From positions 17,567,527 to 17,631,526 of the forward strand of contig CM060896.1 of the NCBI GenBank assembly GCA_030762935.1: 64,000 nucleotides of DNA, read 5' to 3'. The position numbers and the translations under genes are program-made. This stretch comes from Hymenopus coronatus (lineage: Eukaryota > Arthropoda > Insecta > Mantodea > Hymenopodidae). Shown here piece after piece: positions 45,661-56,697 of this stretch. Under the pieces are notes generated by a model. The model searched no databases. It had not been told where the DNA came from and saw nothing but the letters and a program-made list of their open reading frames with translations. Each line of letters begins with the position of its first letter. Position 1 is the stretch's first letter.

Positions 45661-46455
45661 TCTGATGTATTCCATTCATATGACTTTGTCTAGCTGTTAC
45701 ACAAAAATATTATTCTTTTATCTACGACATGATAATCAAGGTAAGCATTAGCAGAAGTTGTCATTCCTTGCTTCCTTGTAAGTAGAAGGGACATAAGGGG
45801 ATACACTAGGCTACATCGATAGTCAAGTCTTTTAAAAGCTGCTCCTATGTGAAACAATTGAAGTTCAGTTCGCTTTGCATGGCCTGCATTAAAACAAGAA
45901 AGATGAAACGAAATGTCACTTCCGGTTTGAGAAAAGTTTTAATCAGTTTAAAATTGAAACCAATAACAAGGAATATCTCAGAAACGGTCAGCTCTACATA
46001 AAATATCTATATGACATAAATTATGTGTTTTAACGAGATCCATATTTTTGTTTAGCAAGTTTTTGTCTATATCTTACGGTTTAACCGTCATGCAAAATTG
46101 TGCAAAAATCAACATGAATAAAGTGCTCTTTAGAAGCTATTCCCAAAAATTCAAAATATACATTTTATTTGTATTGTGAATAGCTTTAATATACGACATT
46201 TTAATCAAAATCGTTAAAGCCATTTTTGAGAAAAACTAAAATTTCAAAAAAATTCTATGTAAAGGGTAGTTTGAGGTGGGGGAATTTTCTTCAAAATTTT
46301 TATGTCGCATTCTTTGAAGATAATAAATGTATATACCAAGTTTGGTATTTAAAGGTCTTTTATGGATTCAGGGGTTCTCGAAACATATATTTCTCTCGGA
46401 ATCTAATTTTTGGATGGCATACTCTATAACCATAGTACGTCTAGAAAAAGTTAAA
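45661..46455 (+). repeat. PalTE copy lacking the microsatellite
   Basis: TCTGATGTATTCCATTC to TACGTCTAGAAAAAG. Older subfamily (CTTTTAAAAGCTGCTCC, GGCCTGCATTAAAACAAG). The region from ACGGACTTTTCG to the CA tract is deleted. Confidence 0.87.
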
Positions 46456-47016
46456 AAAAAATAGCCATTTCAAGTTAATCTTAAAAATGTCCACTTAATC
46501 AGACCAGCTCTGAATATTTTAACATTATTTCATAAGCAAAATACTAGCTAACATTTGTAATCACTAATACTCAATGCGTCCTTTACTTATCTATAAAAAC
46601 ATTAGACAAGAGTTGATAATAAATAACCTTATTCTTGAGGTTATAATTGGCCTGGTGTCACTTTGTTATATGAATACATAGATATGTCGAGGTGAAGGTG
46701 ATTAAGCGTAAATGGATAAGTAAATATTATTCGAGGTACCTTGAACAACTTCTCATTCAAATATCACAGACATTTGCAAAGAACAAACCCGCTTTGTAAA
46801 AACTAGGTGTATTAGTACATGTTGTTTTGCTTGGGAATGTTTTACAGTTTTCAACTTTTACGAAATTGTATATGCAAGGTGCTAAATACCTACCTTTCAC
46901 TCTGTGAAGATGAAAGCGGACAAACAGGGAATGTTGACATGCCACTTAAATGTACGAAATTATGAACTTCTTTCTAAGAGTTAGTAAAGAAACTGAATGT
47001 ATTTTAGCAATGAATG
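46456..47016. other. Unassigned DNA
   Basis: AT-rich; no element or motif recognised. Confidence 0.4.
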
Positions 47017-47755
47017 CATCTCTAGCACGTATGTACAATGCACATAGTAAGTAGAGAAAGTATTGTATTCCACCCGAAAATTCGAAACCAACATTTCACC
47101 GGAAATGCATGTTTTAGAGCCTCTGAGTAAAAAAAATCATTTTTAGAAGTGTGTGTGTATGTATCTGTGGCCAGTATAGCCTGAACACGAAAAGTTCGTT
47201 AACGCTTTGCATGGAACGTTTTTAGAGCATCTTAATTTTCTCAATATGGCTCTAACAATTTTGAACGATTTTGTAAAATACCATATATTTAAGACTTTTT
47301 TAGGTCAAAGGAAATTTATAACTTGCATTTTATGGAAGACCTCTCAATTCTGTAGGATTTTTGTATAACTGGTAAACCATAAGAGATAGACGAAACTTTC
47401 TGCACAAAAATGCAGATCTCGTTAAAACACACAATTTATGTCATATACAGTTTTTTGAATACCTAGCCATTTCCAATATATTCTTAGTCATTGCATTCAA
47501 TGTTAAACTTTTAAAATATTCTCAAACGAGAAGTCATCTTTCGTTACACATCTCTTATATTTTACTCCCTATCATGCAAAGAGAATGGGATTTTAGTTGT
47601 TTCACTTAGCAATCAACTTTTAAAATATTTGACCATCGTTTTAGCCTAGAGCGTTCCCTATTTCCCTTCTACTGATAAGGAAGCAGGCAATAAGGTAATT
47701 TCTGTTAGTGTTTATCTTGATTAGCATTATTTATATAGAAGAAGAATCTTTTCCC
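47017..47755 (-). repeat. PalTE copy, 5' end replaced by a SINE
   Basis: Palindrome remnant (CACGTATGTACAATGCACATAG), CCACCCGAAAATTCG, short TG tract (47149-47160), then the older-subfamily middle. It stops at GAAGAATCTTTTCCCG, before the terminal CACATCAGA, where the S4 SINE begins. Confidence 0.83.
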
Positions 47756-47985
47756 GCCTGGGTAGCGTATCTACCTCAAATTCAATAGGTCGTGATTTCG
47801 AATCTCGCTTAGAGTGAGTAACCCGGATAAGGTTTTTTCGGGGTTTTCCCTTATCCTGAGAAGATGAGCTCGAATAACTTTAAGCTCCATGGACCCCGAG
47901 ATCCTTTGAGCAATATTTCACTAATACCATTCATCGTCCGATATGACCAAAAAGGTTAATGAACTTAAGCTAAAAAAAATACAGT
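47756..47985 (+). mobile_element. tRNA-derived SINE, family S4
   Basis: GCCTGGGTAGCGTATC (A-box-like), GTCGTGATTTCGAATCTCG (B box), TTTCGGGGTTTTCCCTT, GAGCAATATTTCACTAATAC, CATCGTCCGATATGACC. Tail GAACTTAAGCTAAAAAAAAT. Confidence 0.75.
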
Positions 47986-48894
47986 ACAAACTTCTGCAGA
48001 TTCTGGCAAATTTTAATTGTATTTAAATAAAAACTGAGACGCGCGGAAAATTTTGAAGATATGGTTATGTGGTTTTTAGAAATGTTAATGAAATAATATA
48101 CAAGGACGCAGATGTATTATATGATCTTTATATGGCTGTAAAGCCCGACGAAGCAAGGGGAGGACAGTTAAATTTTTATTTTCTATAGATGGCGGTAGCT
48201 TCCAACAACTATTTGTACTAAAAAAGCAAATTTCGCTTATTTTTTACCAATTGAGTAAAAATTTCACTCCCGATGCTCCTTAAGGGACGTGGTATCTTAT
48301 GTGATCTAGGGAGGAAGGGATGAGGGGAGAGAGCCGAAGGGCTACCAGATCCGGATGATGACGGGCGCAAGCATGACGGGGTCTCTAACGGTTATAAATG
48401 GATCGATCGGTACCTACGACGACGCCAGGAATAAACCCTTATAGTGTGCAAGCCACCATCAGCAGCAACTCGCCGGACACCGTCTTCAACGTTGAAATAG
48501 AAGACAAAGAAATGACTCGAATAGGAATAATGGGTAAAATAAATAAAATAAAATATAACAAAAATCTGCTATTTCATACCCTGGCACCCAATTTCTTAAA
48601 GCAGGACATATATATCTTTATCATTTATTTATAAATTAAAACATTTCTTCCATTCATTTTTACAGATACATTTATTTAATACTACTATATACCACCCACT
48701 AAAACATTATTAAAAACCAAATTAATCTAACTAAAAATTATATTTATGCAATTCATAAATAGAAATATATTAACCTGTTATCATCATTTAAACCACAATT
48801 TGATGTCTAATTTTATTATATTATTCATTAATTTATTTATTAAAATTATTAAAATAGCTTATTTATTAATTTATTTTAAATTACAAAAGTTAAA
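47986..48894. other. Unassigned DNA, GC-richer then extremely AT-rich
   Basis: 48297-48500 is GC-richer, with GAGAGAGCCGAAGGGCTACC. 48560-48895 is almost entirely A and T with many TTTATTAATTTATT runs. Neither part is assigned. Confidence 0.4.
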
Positions 48895-49150
48895 ATATTG
48901 CTAGGAAACATAGGAAGTGATAGAGAAAAAAATTCGGGGAATGCAATGAATCTTCCCAGCATTCGCAGGCAACTTGGGGAAACGCCCCCCTACCCAGAAG
49001 TCTGGCGCCTGCCATTGGAATCCAATCCACGACCTCCCGAACTCGCCACCTCACTTCCCTCTCTTAATGGAATCTCGTGGCTAACGAGACAGACCTGCCG
49101 CTTGAATCAGCATTACACAGTAATGGTAGTCTTAAACATGGCTAACAATG
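48895..49150 (-). mobile_element. Probable SINE, family S9
   Basis: The minus strand carries GAGGTGGCGAGTTCGGGAGG and GTCGTGGATTGGATTCC (B-box-like). The body is GGGGCGTTTCCCCAAGTTGC. Single copy in the window. Confidence 0.45.
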
Positions 49151-49796
49151 AATAACTCAATGATTTAACTCGAAGATTTTCTACGAATTTAACAAGGAAT
49201 TTATTTCTCTGTGTAGATATAGATGTATTAGGCGGCTGTAATTTTACTCCATCGGGCCATGACTGGACTAGAAGCATCACGTGATTCAGTTCGCGCCGCA
49301 CCCTGTCCATCTCGTTAGCTACGATGGGATCTATTGTGACGAATTCATTGAGATCATCAATTTCAGATTCAAGTGTGTTTTTCTATGACTTTCTAATAGA
49401 TTGCGGTCATACAGTCAAACCAAGTTCAGTATAATTTTTCAAGTAGTTTGGTTATAAAATTAAAGGCGATCTTGAACATTTCAAAACTCATGTTTTGCAG
49501 AGGTTATTTTTGTACGGTATATCATATACATGATCACGATACCAGACTGGCACACGAACACTGAGTCACCGCAATGCCATATATGCATGCGCGTTACCCT
49601 GACATTATTTTGTTGGCTCTCACAAAGCTATCCACGGAATACCAACCAACTGTTTTATCGGCCCAACTGCTGAATATGCATCTACATTACCGCAGTTGAG
49701 AACAAGCTCCGTTAATACCACAAATATTTTTCATATATGTGTGTTTATATATATAAATGTTTGAGTTTCAAAATTCTCGTAAAATCAAATCAACCT
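49151..49796. other. Unassigned DNA
   Basis: No family recognised. A short TATATATA patch lies at 49747. Confidence 0.4.
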
Positions 49797-49950
49797 TTCA
49801 GTTTCTCTACATTTGTACACAGTACACAGGTGCAGATGGTATAGCATTCCACCCAAAAATTACCGGGATTTCACTGGAAATACACGTTTAGAGTATCCTA
49901 TATAAAAAAAATAAAATAAATAAAAAAAAAAAAAAAAGCATGTTAGAAAA

Positions 49951-50804
49951 TCTTATGTGTTCCATTCACATGACTTTCTCTACATCTCTGTAACAAATTA
50001 TTGCTAAAAAGGTCATGCTTCTATTTATTCATTCTAATCGAGAGAAAATTAGTAGAAATAGTCTTATTACTTGCTTCCTTGTAAGTAGAAGCGAAATAAG
50101 GGAGTATCATAGGTTAAAGTCATAGTCAAAAGCTGGTTGCTGTGTGATTGAAGTTTCTTTGTTTATATGGACAGGATTTGACAAATTTCTTTCTGAGAAA
50201 TGTTTTTAAAGCTTATACCAAAAAAAAAAAGAGGAATATATCAAAATCGATCAGCTCCACGAAAAAAATGTATATACCATAAATTGTGTGTTTTAATGTG
50301 CTCTACATTTTTTGTGTGGCAAGTTTTCTTACGGTTTAGCAGTTATGCAAAACTCCGTAAAATTCATCCAGAATAAAGAAGTCTACAGAGGATATCCCCA
50401 GAAAATTCAAGATGTACATTTTATTTGGCATGTAAATATCTTAAAATATCTTAAATATAAGATATTTTAATCAAAATCGTTAGAGCCATTTTTGAGAAAC
50501 TCAAAATTTTCGAAAAAAGTTCCATTTAAAGGGTAGCTTGGGGCGGGGGATTTTCTTGAAAATCTTCGTGTCGCAACCTTGGAAGATACCAAATTTAAAT
50601 ACCAAGTTTGGTATTTAATGGTCTTTTAGTTTTTGAGCTATGCTGTCCACAGATACACACACAGGCACACACGCACACACACGGACCTTTTTCCAAAAAT
50701 GCTTTTTTCGTGTATTTCCGGTGAAATCTCGGTATTGAATTTTTGGGTGGAGTGCAATACCTTCTCTGTACACTATGTACTTAGTACGTATAGAGAAAGT
50801 AAAA
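49951..50804 (+). repeat. PalTE, complete copy, with flanking 12-bp repeat
   Basis: TCTTATGTGTTCCATTCAC to TATAGAGAAAGTAAAA, followed by an (AAAG)n-like tail 50805-50818. CATGTTAGAAAA is present immediately before (49939-49950) and after (50819-50830). Younger subfamily. Confidence 0.9.
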
Positions 50805-50837
50805 AGAAAGAAAGAAAACATGTTAGAAAAACTGTAT

Positions 50838-51057
50838 GTGTGTTTCGCTTGTCAGTGTGTATGTGTGTGCGTGTGTGTATGTGTGTTTATGTGTTTGTTT
50901 GTATGTGTGTGCATGTGTGTATGTGTGTGCGTGTGTGTATGTGTGTGCGTGTGTGTATGTGTGTTTGTGTGTGTGTATGTGTGTGTATGTGTGTTTGTGT
51001 GTTTGTGTGTGTGTATGTGTGTGCGTGTGTGTATGTGTGTTTGTGTGTGTGTGTGTG
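50838..51057. repeat. Complex (TG)n / TATGTGTG / GCGTGTG array
   Basis: About 220 bp of TG repeats with interspersed TATG, GCG and TTTG units. It is an expansion of the microsatellite found at the same place in every PalTE copy. Long open frames through it are repeat translations. Confidence 0.95.
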
Positions 51058-51138
51058 AACAATAATGACTCACAAACGAAAAGTCGGTTAAATACTAAAC
51101 TTGATACTTATATTCAACATCTGCATGGACACAAAGAT

Positions 51139-51239
51139 TGCCAGTCCCCATGGCCGCGAAAGTACCTCACTTTGGTGCTTCGTGGCGCAGGGAATCGTGG
51201 GCTCGAGTCCCGCCTTGGGACATGGATGTTTGTGTGGTT

Positions 51240-51309
<70 letters not shown>

Positions 51310-51451
51310 GAAGAAGAAGCAAAAAAAAAAGCAAACGGTAATAAAATAGAAAAACAAAAGCTAACAAAAAGGGGGAAAAGAAATACAGCGCCGGAGTCCC
51401 GACAAGACTCCGGAACTGTATTTAAGAAGAAGAAGAAGAAGAAGAAGAAAG
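51139..51451 (+). mobile_element. tRNA-derived SINE, family S5
   Basis: GCTTCGTGGCGCAGGG (A-box-like) and GTGGGCTCGAGTCCCGC (B box). A (TA)n(TG)n tract at 51240-51307. The body is AAAGCAAACGGTAATAAAAT. Ends in (GAA)n at 51426-51448. A short duplication AAAGATT may flank it (51131, 51448). Second copy at 59193. Confidence 0.78.
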
Positions 51452-51692
51452 ATTTACAAGAATGTCCTACCCCAAATTATCCTTTACATAGGAAAATTTG
51501 GAAACTTTTGACTTTTCTGAAAATGATTTAAACGACTTTCATTAAAATACCGTATATTAAAGATATTAACATGGTAAATAAAATATTATCTTAAATTTTC
51601 CTGGAATAGCCTCTGACTTGCTCTTAGTTCCGGATTACTTTTGTGTAACTGGTAAACCGTAAGAGTTAAATAAAATCTTATTATACAGAAAA

Positions 51693-52060
51693 TCTTATAT
51701 GTTTCATTCACGTAACTTTCTCTGGCTGTTCTGTAAACAATACCATTCTTACAAAAGATTCTTACAAACGATTATTCCTTTATGTACATCTTGCTAATCG
51801 AGATAAACATTAGCAGAATCGATCTTATTATGTACTTCCTTATAAGTAGGAGAGAAATAAGGGGATACATTAGGCTAAAGCGATACTCAAATCTTTTAAA
51901 AGCTAGTCGCTATGTGAAACAATTGAGGTTAGTTCGTTTTGTATGGTCCCGTTTGAGGAAAGTTAGGTGGATAAAATGACACCAATAACATGCCTATTTT
52001 CGAAAACGGTCAACTGTACAAGATAAACGTATATGGCAAATGATGTGTTTTATCGAGCTC
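51693..52060 (+). repeat. PalTE 5' fragment
   Basis: TCTTATATGTTTCATTCACG to about GTTTTATCGAGCTC, older subfamily; the 3' half is replaced by the GAAACGTCGGG module. It is inserted into the outer PalTE copy after TTATACAGAAAA. Confidence 0.8.
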
Positions 52061-52064
52061 TGAC

Positions 52065-52170
52065 CAGCCACCGGATCACCTATGAAGATGCCAAGCGCAG
52101 CCCTTGGCGAAACGTCGGGAACTTCAAGATCCAATGGACGACGGCCTACAAGCCCGGAAAATGCTTTCTT
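52065..52170 (+). ncRNA. GAAGATGCC...GAAACGTCGGG module, second copy
   Basis: GAAGA at 52084-52088, a clear stem GCCAAG (52090-52095) / CTTGGC (52103-52108) with a 7-nt loop, then GAAAC (52109-52113) and GTC (52114-52116). The strand before GAAGA reads TAT where a hammerhead needs CTG or CUGA. Ribozyme identity is unproven. Confidence 0.3.
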
Positions 52171-52370
52171 TATTCAATCATAAGAACCGTTTGAAGAAGT
52201 TATGTCAAATTAAACTAAACGATGATTATTATAGAGGAATACAGGTTCCGCAGCAAATCACATTGAAGTCTCTCTCTTCATCGCCGGCAGCTAACAGCTG
52301 TGAAAGTTGTTCTGCTCTATCCTGGTCACCCAGTATATAATAGTGGGAAAAGGTATATGATTGTAAAAAG

Positions 52371-52371
<1 letters not shown>
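52171..52371. other. Unassigned DNA
   Basis: May belong to the element that carries the GAAACGTCGGG module; no motif recognised. Confidence 0.35.

Positions 52372-52411
<40 letters not shown>
52372..52411. repeat. (TA)n microsatellite, Helitron target
   Basis: About 20 TA units directly abutting the Helitron terminus. Confidence 0.95.
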
Positions 52412-52412
<1 letters not shown>

Positions 52413-53200
52413 TAGCTGCCCGCCCCAGCTTCGCACGGGTGGTGTATCTAATGAAAAAAACTCAGTCAAAATCTTCCGTGCAATGAAGTAAAATTACAAT
52501 TACATTATTTGACAGTACTTCATTGTAATGCCATGTAATGTACAATCTTCCTTCCGGAGAAAAAACAAATAGCGCCGATGGTTTGCCGACTCTCGAGCAC
52601 GCAACGTACAACTTACCCATGCGAAAAACACAATTCGAAGTATAATCCACACACTTCTAACGATTGACCTTGGGATTTATTGTCATTGGGAATGCAAGGT
52701 GCACCGGAAACAACACGCTTCAATTCAAAAGGAAAGTCGGTTGACATTAGTGGTATTCTTGGAATAAGTATATCCTCGCCTTTGAGCTTTCCTATATTAT
52801 CGTAGCTTAAATCAAATTTATCATAAGTTTTTTAACAGTGCGTTTTGTTCCGCTGTATAATTTTGGCTGATTGAGATTGCGTAGCATAATTATCACCGAG
52901 TCAACCTTGAGCAGTAAATTATGTGGCGGTATTCCTGGCAAAACCAATTAATTTAGGAATTCAGTAAGATAATTGACGACTTCATTTGGATTGGTAATGG
53001 AATCGATAGACTTAAATAAATGCATTTGTCCATAAATTTTAATCTCAATTTTTATATTAAAATAGTCTACATTCTTATTAGTTGCTGCTAAAATGGCTCG
53101 TTTGCTCAACCGAGCATAGTTTATGTAATTTGCACAAATATTTGGAAACACTTTCCATATTAATTCTTCCTTTGACATTGTGAAGTGACAAAAATGTGAT
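52412..53200 (-). mobile_element. Helitron 3' portion with canonical terminus
   Basis: On the minus strand the element ends in GGGCGGGCAGCTAG followed by T (52411), i.e. CTAG next to a T target base. Just inside is the hairpin CCCGtGC-GAA-GCtGGG (one bulge, one G-T pair). This CCCGTGCGAAGC(C/T)GGGGCGGGCAGCTAG end is widespread in arthropod Helitrons. The upstream boundary is where the helicase similarity stops, near 53180-53200; the 5' end is missing. Confidence 0.8.
52530..53178 (-). pseudogene. Helitron Pif1-like helicase, C-terminal part, frameshifted
   Basis: From 53178 down: KRAILAATNKNVDYFNIKIE, SIDSITNPNEVVNYLTEFLN; then in other frames NLLLKVDSVIMLLRNLNQPK, LYSGTKRTVKKLMINLI and KGEDILIPRIPLM, then FPFELKR, NDNKSQGQSLEVCGLYF, and GKLYVACSRVGKPSALF. 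Motifs match the end of Helitron Rep/Hel proteins: the ERAILA, PTEFLN and TINKSQGQ blocks (here NDNKSQGQ) and the YVACSRV arginine-finger motif. At least two frame breaks exist (near 52930 and 52650), and LI is followed by a TAA. The Walker A and the Rep domain are absent. Degraded and non-functional. Confidence 0.82.
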
Positions 53201-53929
53201 GGAAACGAAATGAGGCCAGTAGAAGTGTCAACAGAAATTTATCATTGTAAATGTCTAATAATGCCTTTGAATCTGAAAAGCGCAATGAAGCGCTATGATC
53301 TGCGCAATGTAGCATATATAGTTGGTAAGGAAAAGGACGAACTCAGCGCACCCATAAGGTATTGTGGAAAGTATGACATGCAGTTAACAGCGTGGGTAAG
53401 CAAAGATGTCATTGGCATAACAGTAATGGCAGTCCTTTCATAGTGTGGCGGGTAAACGCTGACATAGGTATGAATTACATTAAGGAGACAGTCACAATAA
53501 CATTCATGCTTCTTCCGAATCTCTTTCTTTCCTTTACTCCTAATGTTTTCCACCTCTTTCTTTATTTTCTCCTATATCAAAACAGCCATTTTTAAGGCTA
53601 ACAATGACACAATCTAAGAGCAAGTAAATCTGGTAGGGCAATTGATAAGTTTTTTTTTATTTTAATTTCTCAATTTAACCCAAAATATTGCTTGATCAAA
53701 TGTATTAAGATCACCACAATTGTAGTGTGATGGTGACGCGGGTATTTTTATGTTCTTTAGCTAGCTCGTGTACCTCATAACGTCAAATAACCAACTTCTG
53801 CAATAGGACGTTAAGCCTACAGCGGGTGCCGTCATTTCTCCGCCATTTTCAGATTCCAAGAAGGGTTAATAGTTATGTGTATTGTTTTTAACTTGTTCGT
53901 TTTAAAGAATTACAACAAAAATATACTTA
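53201..53929. other. Unassigned DNA
   Basis: A plus-strand frame at 53210-53443 has no recognised motif. The rest is unassigned. Confidence 0.4.
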
Positions 53930-54540
53930 TTTCTTTATTTAAACGATGTGACCAAAGGAACCATAGTTAATACATAAGAAATATATTTTATTGTCAAAGT
54001 TATCTTGCGTCATTGTCTCCATAACCGTGTGCATTCCCTTAGCATTGAAGAAGAAAAATAAAGCAGTAAGTACTACGGCCATCTGGTGGCCGATAAATAA
54101 GTAGGTACGTATTTTAGGTGTTCGTCGCCAGGAAAACTTCTTTATTTTAAACGATAGGAGTACAGAAAGGACAGTTTATACATAAAATGTATTTGAATTT
54201 CACTGCTGCGTTGTGTCATCTCGATAAACTGTTGCGTTACCTTAACATTGAATGGGGAGGGAAAATACCACTATGGCCATCTGGTGGCAAATAAATAAGC
54301 ACTTACTCTAGTTGTTAGTCGCCAGGAAAGCTTCTTTGCTGCTTTATTTTAAACAATTTGAGTAAGGAAAGGACAGTTAATATATAAAAAGGTATTTGAA
54401 TTTCACTGCTGCGTTGCGTCATTGTGTCGATAAACTGGTGCGTTACCTTAACATTAAATGGGGAGGGGAAAATATAGCAGTACTACGACCATTTAGCAAC
54501 AAATAACCGCGATACCACTGACATCTGGTGGCTATTAACT
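53930..54540. repeat. About 200-bp tandem repeat, three decayed copies
   Basis: The copies start near 53930, 54139 and 54342. Shared blocks: TTTATTTTAAACGAT, AAGGACAGTT, ATTTGAATTTCACTGCTGCG, GTTACCTTAACATT and GTCGCCAGGAAA. CCATCTGGTGGC occurs at 54079 and 54277, and ACATCTGGTGGC at 54521. The spacing of matching blocks is 194-206 bp. The first copy is the most diverged. Confidence 0.8.
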
Positions 54541-54789
54541 GAAATGCGTTCGCTTGGCGCGGTTTTTATTCGTTTTATGATTTTAAATACTTTCCCGTAC
54601 TATTTTTAATCATTTTTCTTTCCACGAACCTTGTTATGACAATAACGAACAAAAAAAAAAAAAAAAAAAGAATTGTTCTATTTGATACAGTCGTTCGGAA
54701 GTGATATGCGTACACACATTTCAGCGATTCATTTATATATATAGTAGTACTCAATTGCAAGTCATATGTGTCCAACGTCAACCAAGTGA

Positions 54790-55320
54790 AGTACCACCAA
54801 GGTAACGCGAGCGACTTGTATTCGGAAGGTCCCAGGTTCGATTTCCGTTGACCGTCCACAATGGCTTATGAGTGTTTTTGGGCGTTTCCTAGGATCGTCG
54901 GGCGAATTCTGGAATGGTTTCTCTCATAAGTCAAATTTTCTGTCCCTTCAGATCGTTTCATTAATAATTTCTTTCATCCTTCAACCCGTTTGGTCTGCTT
55001 CGGGTTAGAAATGTTCGTGACAATGTTTAGGTGCAACTTGTGAGAGAAAAAGGAATTTCTCCGTCCCTTGGCCTTCGGCTGATTGCCAAGGTAATCGGAC
55101 CGCCCTCTTGGGAGACGTTGGGCACTCCAAGTGGAACTAGGGTCCCTGATCTACCTGCCGACTTCTGGTGCATCTGAATCTGGAAATTGTAGGGTCTCTG
55201 TCATTGCTGTGCTGTCACGCATAATTCCGACCACCCAGTGGTTTCTCTCATCTATTTCTCCCTCCCACGGACGTGCCTTCGAGGAGGGTCGAAGATCGCT
55301 GCCGAGTCTCTCCTAAAATA
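54790..55320 (+). mobile_element. tRNA-derived SINE, family S6
   Basis: GGTAACGCGAGCGACTTG and CCCAGGTTCGATTTCC (B box) form the head. GGGCGTTTCCTAGGATCGTC and TCTGGAATGGTTTC follow, then a longer GC-rich body with GGGTCCCTGATC. Second copy at 57862. Confidence 0.65.
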
Positions 55321-55825
55321 TCCTATATCTAGTGCAGCGTCAACTTTTCAAAAGAGTTCCGAAACTAATGGAGACTTATTAGTCAGCTTTTAGCATAAAC
55401 ATTGTTTACACAATGTTATGAAGGCCTTGTGAAGCAATATATGTGTCAGATATTTATAAAGTTCTTCCGGGTCTTGAAAAAATAAGACAGTTTAGAGAAG
55501 TAGGTTCAAATGCTCACTAGATTGGGTCACTCATCCATCTGTTAGTGACAGCCTGTCATTGAACCGATTAAAGCTTCCAACAGTTTATACAGATGTTAAA
55601 CTCTACACCAATTATTTATAAATATACCCTTGGCTGTCATTCAGGATGGGTTTGATCCGTTAAAACAGTGCTTTTCCTATTTTCAACTACGCAAATACTA
55701 CAATCTGCTGTTGATACCACTCGTCCCATGAGGAGGAATATTTAAAATTAGATTCTTGAGAGTTTCCGCTGTCCTTAGTAGCTAGTGAGTATGCATGGTG
55801 GGTACAGTTAGAACCAGTTGAAATA
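55321..55825. other. Unassigned DNA
   Basis: No element or motif recognised. Confidence 0.4.
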
Positions 55826-56113
55826 TCTGATGTGTTCCATTTACATGACTTTCTCTGGCTGTTCTATAAACTTTTCTTACAAAAGATTAATCTTTTATCT
55901 ACGTTATGCAAATGAAGAAAAACATTGCCAGAATTGGTGTCATTACTTGCTTCTTTGTAAGTAGAAGGGACTAGGCTGAATAGTTGGTCGCTAAGTGAAA
56001 CAATTGAAATTCGGTTCTCTTTGCTCGCTAGGAGTAAACAAAAGAGAGACGAACAGAAATATGTCTGAAACCAATAACTTGACATTTCTCGGAAACAGTT
56101 AACTTTACAAAAA

Positions 56114-56167
<54 letters not shown>

Positions 56168-56697
56168 GACATAAATTGAGTGCTTTAATGTGATATACAT
56201 TTTTGTGTAGTACGTTTTTTTCTACTCTTACGGTTTACCGGTTATACAAGAGTTACATAAAAGAGGTCGACATTGAAGAGGTTTTCAGAGGCTATTCCCA
56301 GAAAATTCAAAATATACATTTTGTATGTCATGGAAATAACTTAAACATGTGATATTTTAATCAATATCGTTAGAGCCATTTTTGAGAAAATCAAAATTTT
56401 CAAAAGTTGTTCTTTGTAAAGGACAGCAGGGGGTGGGGAATTTTCCTAAAAATCTTTGTGTCTCATCCTTAGAAAGTGCTGAACTTAAATACCAGGTTTG
56501 GTATTTAACCAACTTTTCGTTTTTGAGCTCTGTTGTACACACCCGCACACACACGGGCATGCTTCTAATTTTTTTTTTTGATTCAGGGGGTCTCAAAACA
56601 TGTCTTTCTGATGAAATCTCGATATCTAATTTTTGAGTGGAATACAATACCTTATGTATCCACTAATTACATTGTACATACGGGTAGAGAAAATAAA
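55826..56697 (+). repeat. PalTE copy with (TA)n expansion
   Basis: TCTGATGTGTTCCATTTAC to GGGTAGAGAAAATAAA. (TA)n lies at 56118-56161, at the same internal place where the copy at 23372 has (TA)n. CA tract remnant at 56540-56554. Older subfamily. Confidence 0.88.

Larger units (their letters stand above)
49797..51688 (-). repeat. PalTE outer copy, split by a PalTE and a SINE
   Basis: Segments 49797-49950, 50819-51138 and 51452-51688 follow the consensus order: palindrome remnant, AGCATGTTAGAAAA, expanded TG tract, ACTCACAAACGAAAAGTCGG; then CCCCAAATTATCCTTTACAT and GGTAAACCGTAAGAG. The interruptions are a younger PalTE in inverse orientation and an S5 SINE. The 5' end is cut by the PalTE at 51693. 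Confidence 0.85.

Noticed and set aside
48560..48895. Possible nuclear copy of mitochondrial DNA (very AT-rich)
   Set aside because: No mitochondrial gene or rRNA motif could be recognised; composition alone is not enough.
50836..51531. Longest open frame in the window (231 codons), apparently rich in Cys-Val
   Set aside because: It is translation of the (TG)n array followed by an S5 SINE; no protein signal.
53210..53443. Possible continuation of the Helitron protein on the plus strand
   Set aside because: Opposite strand to the helicase and no Rep or helicase motif.
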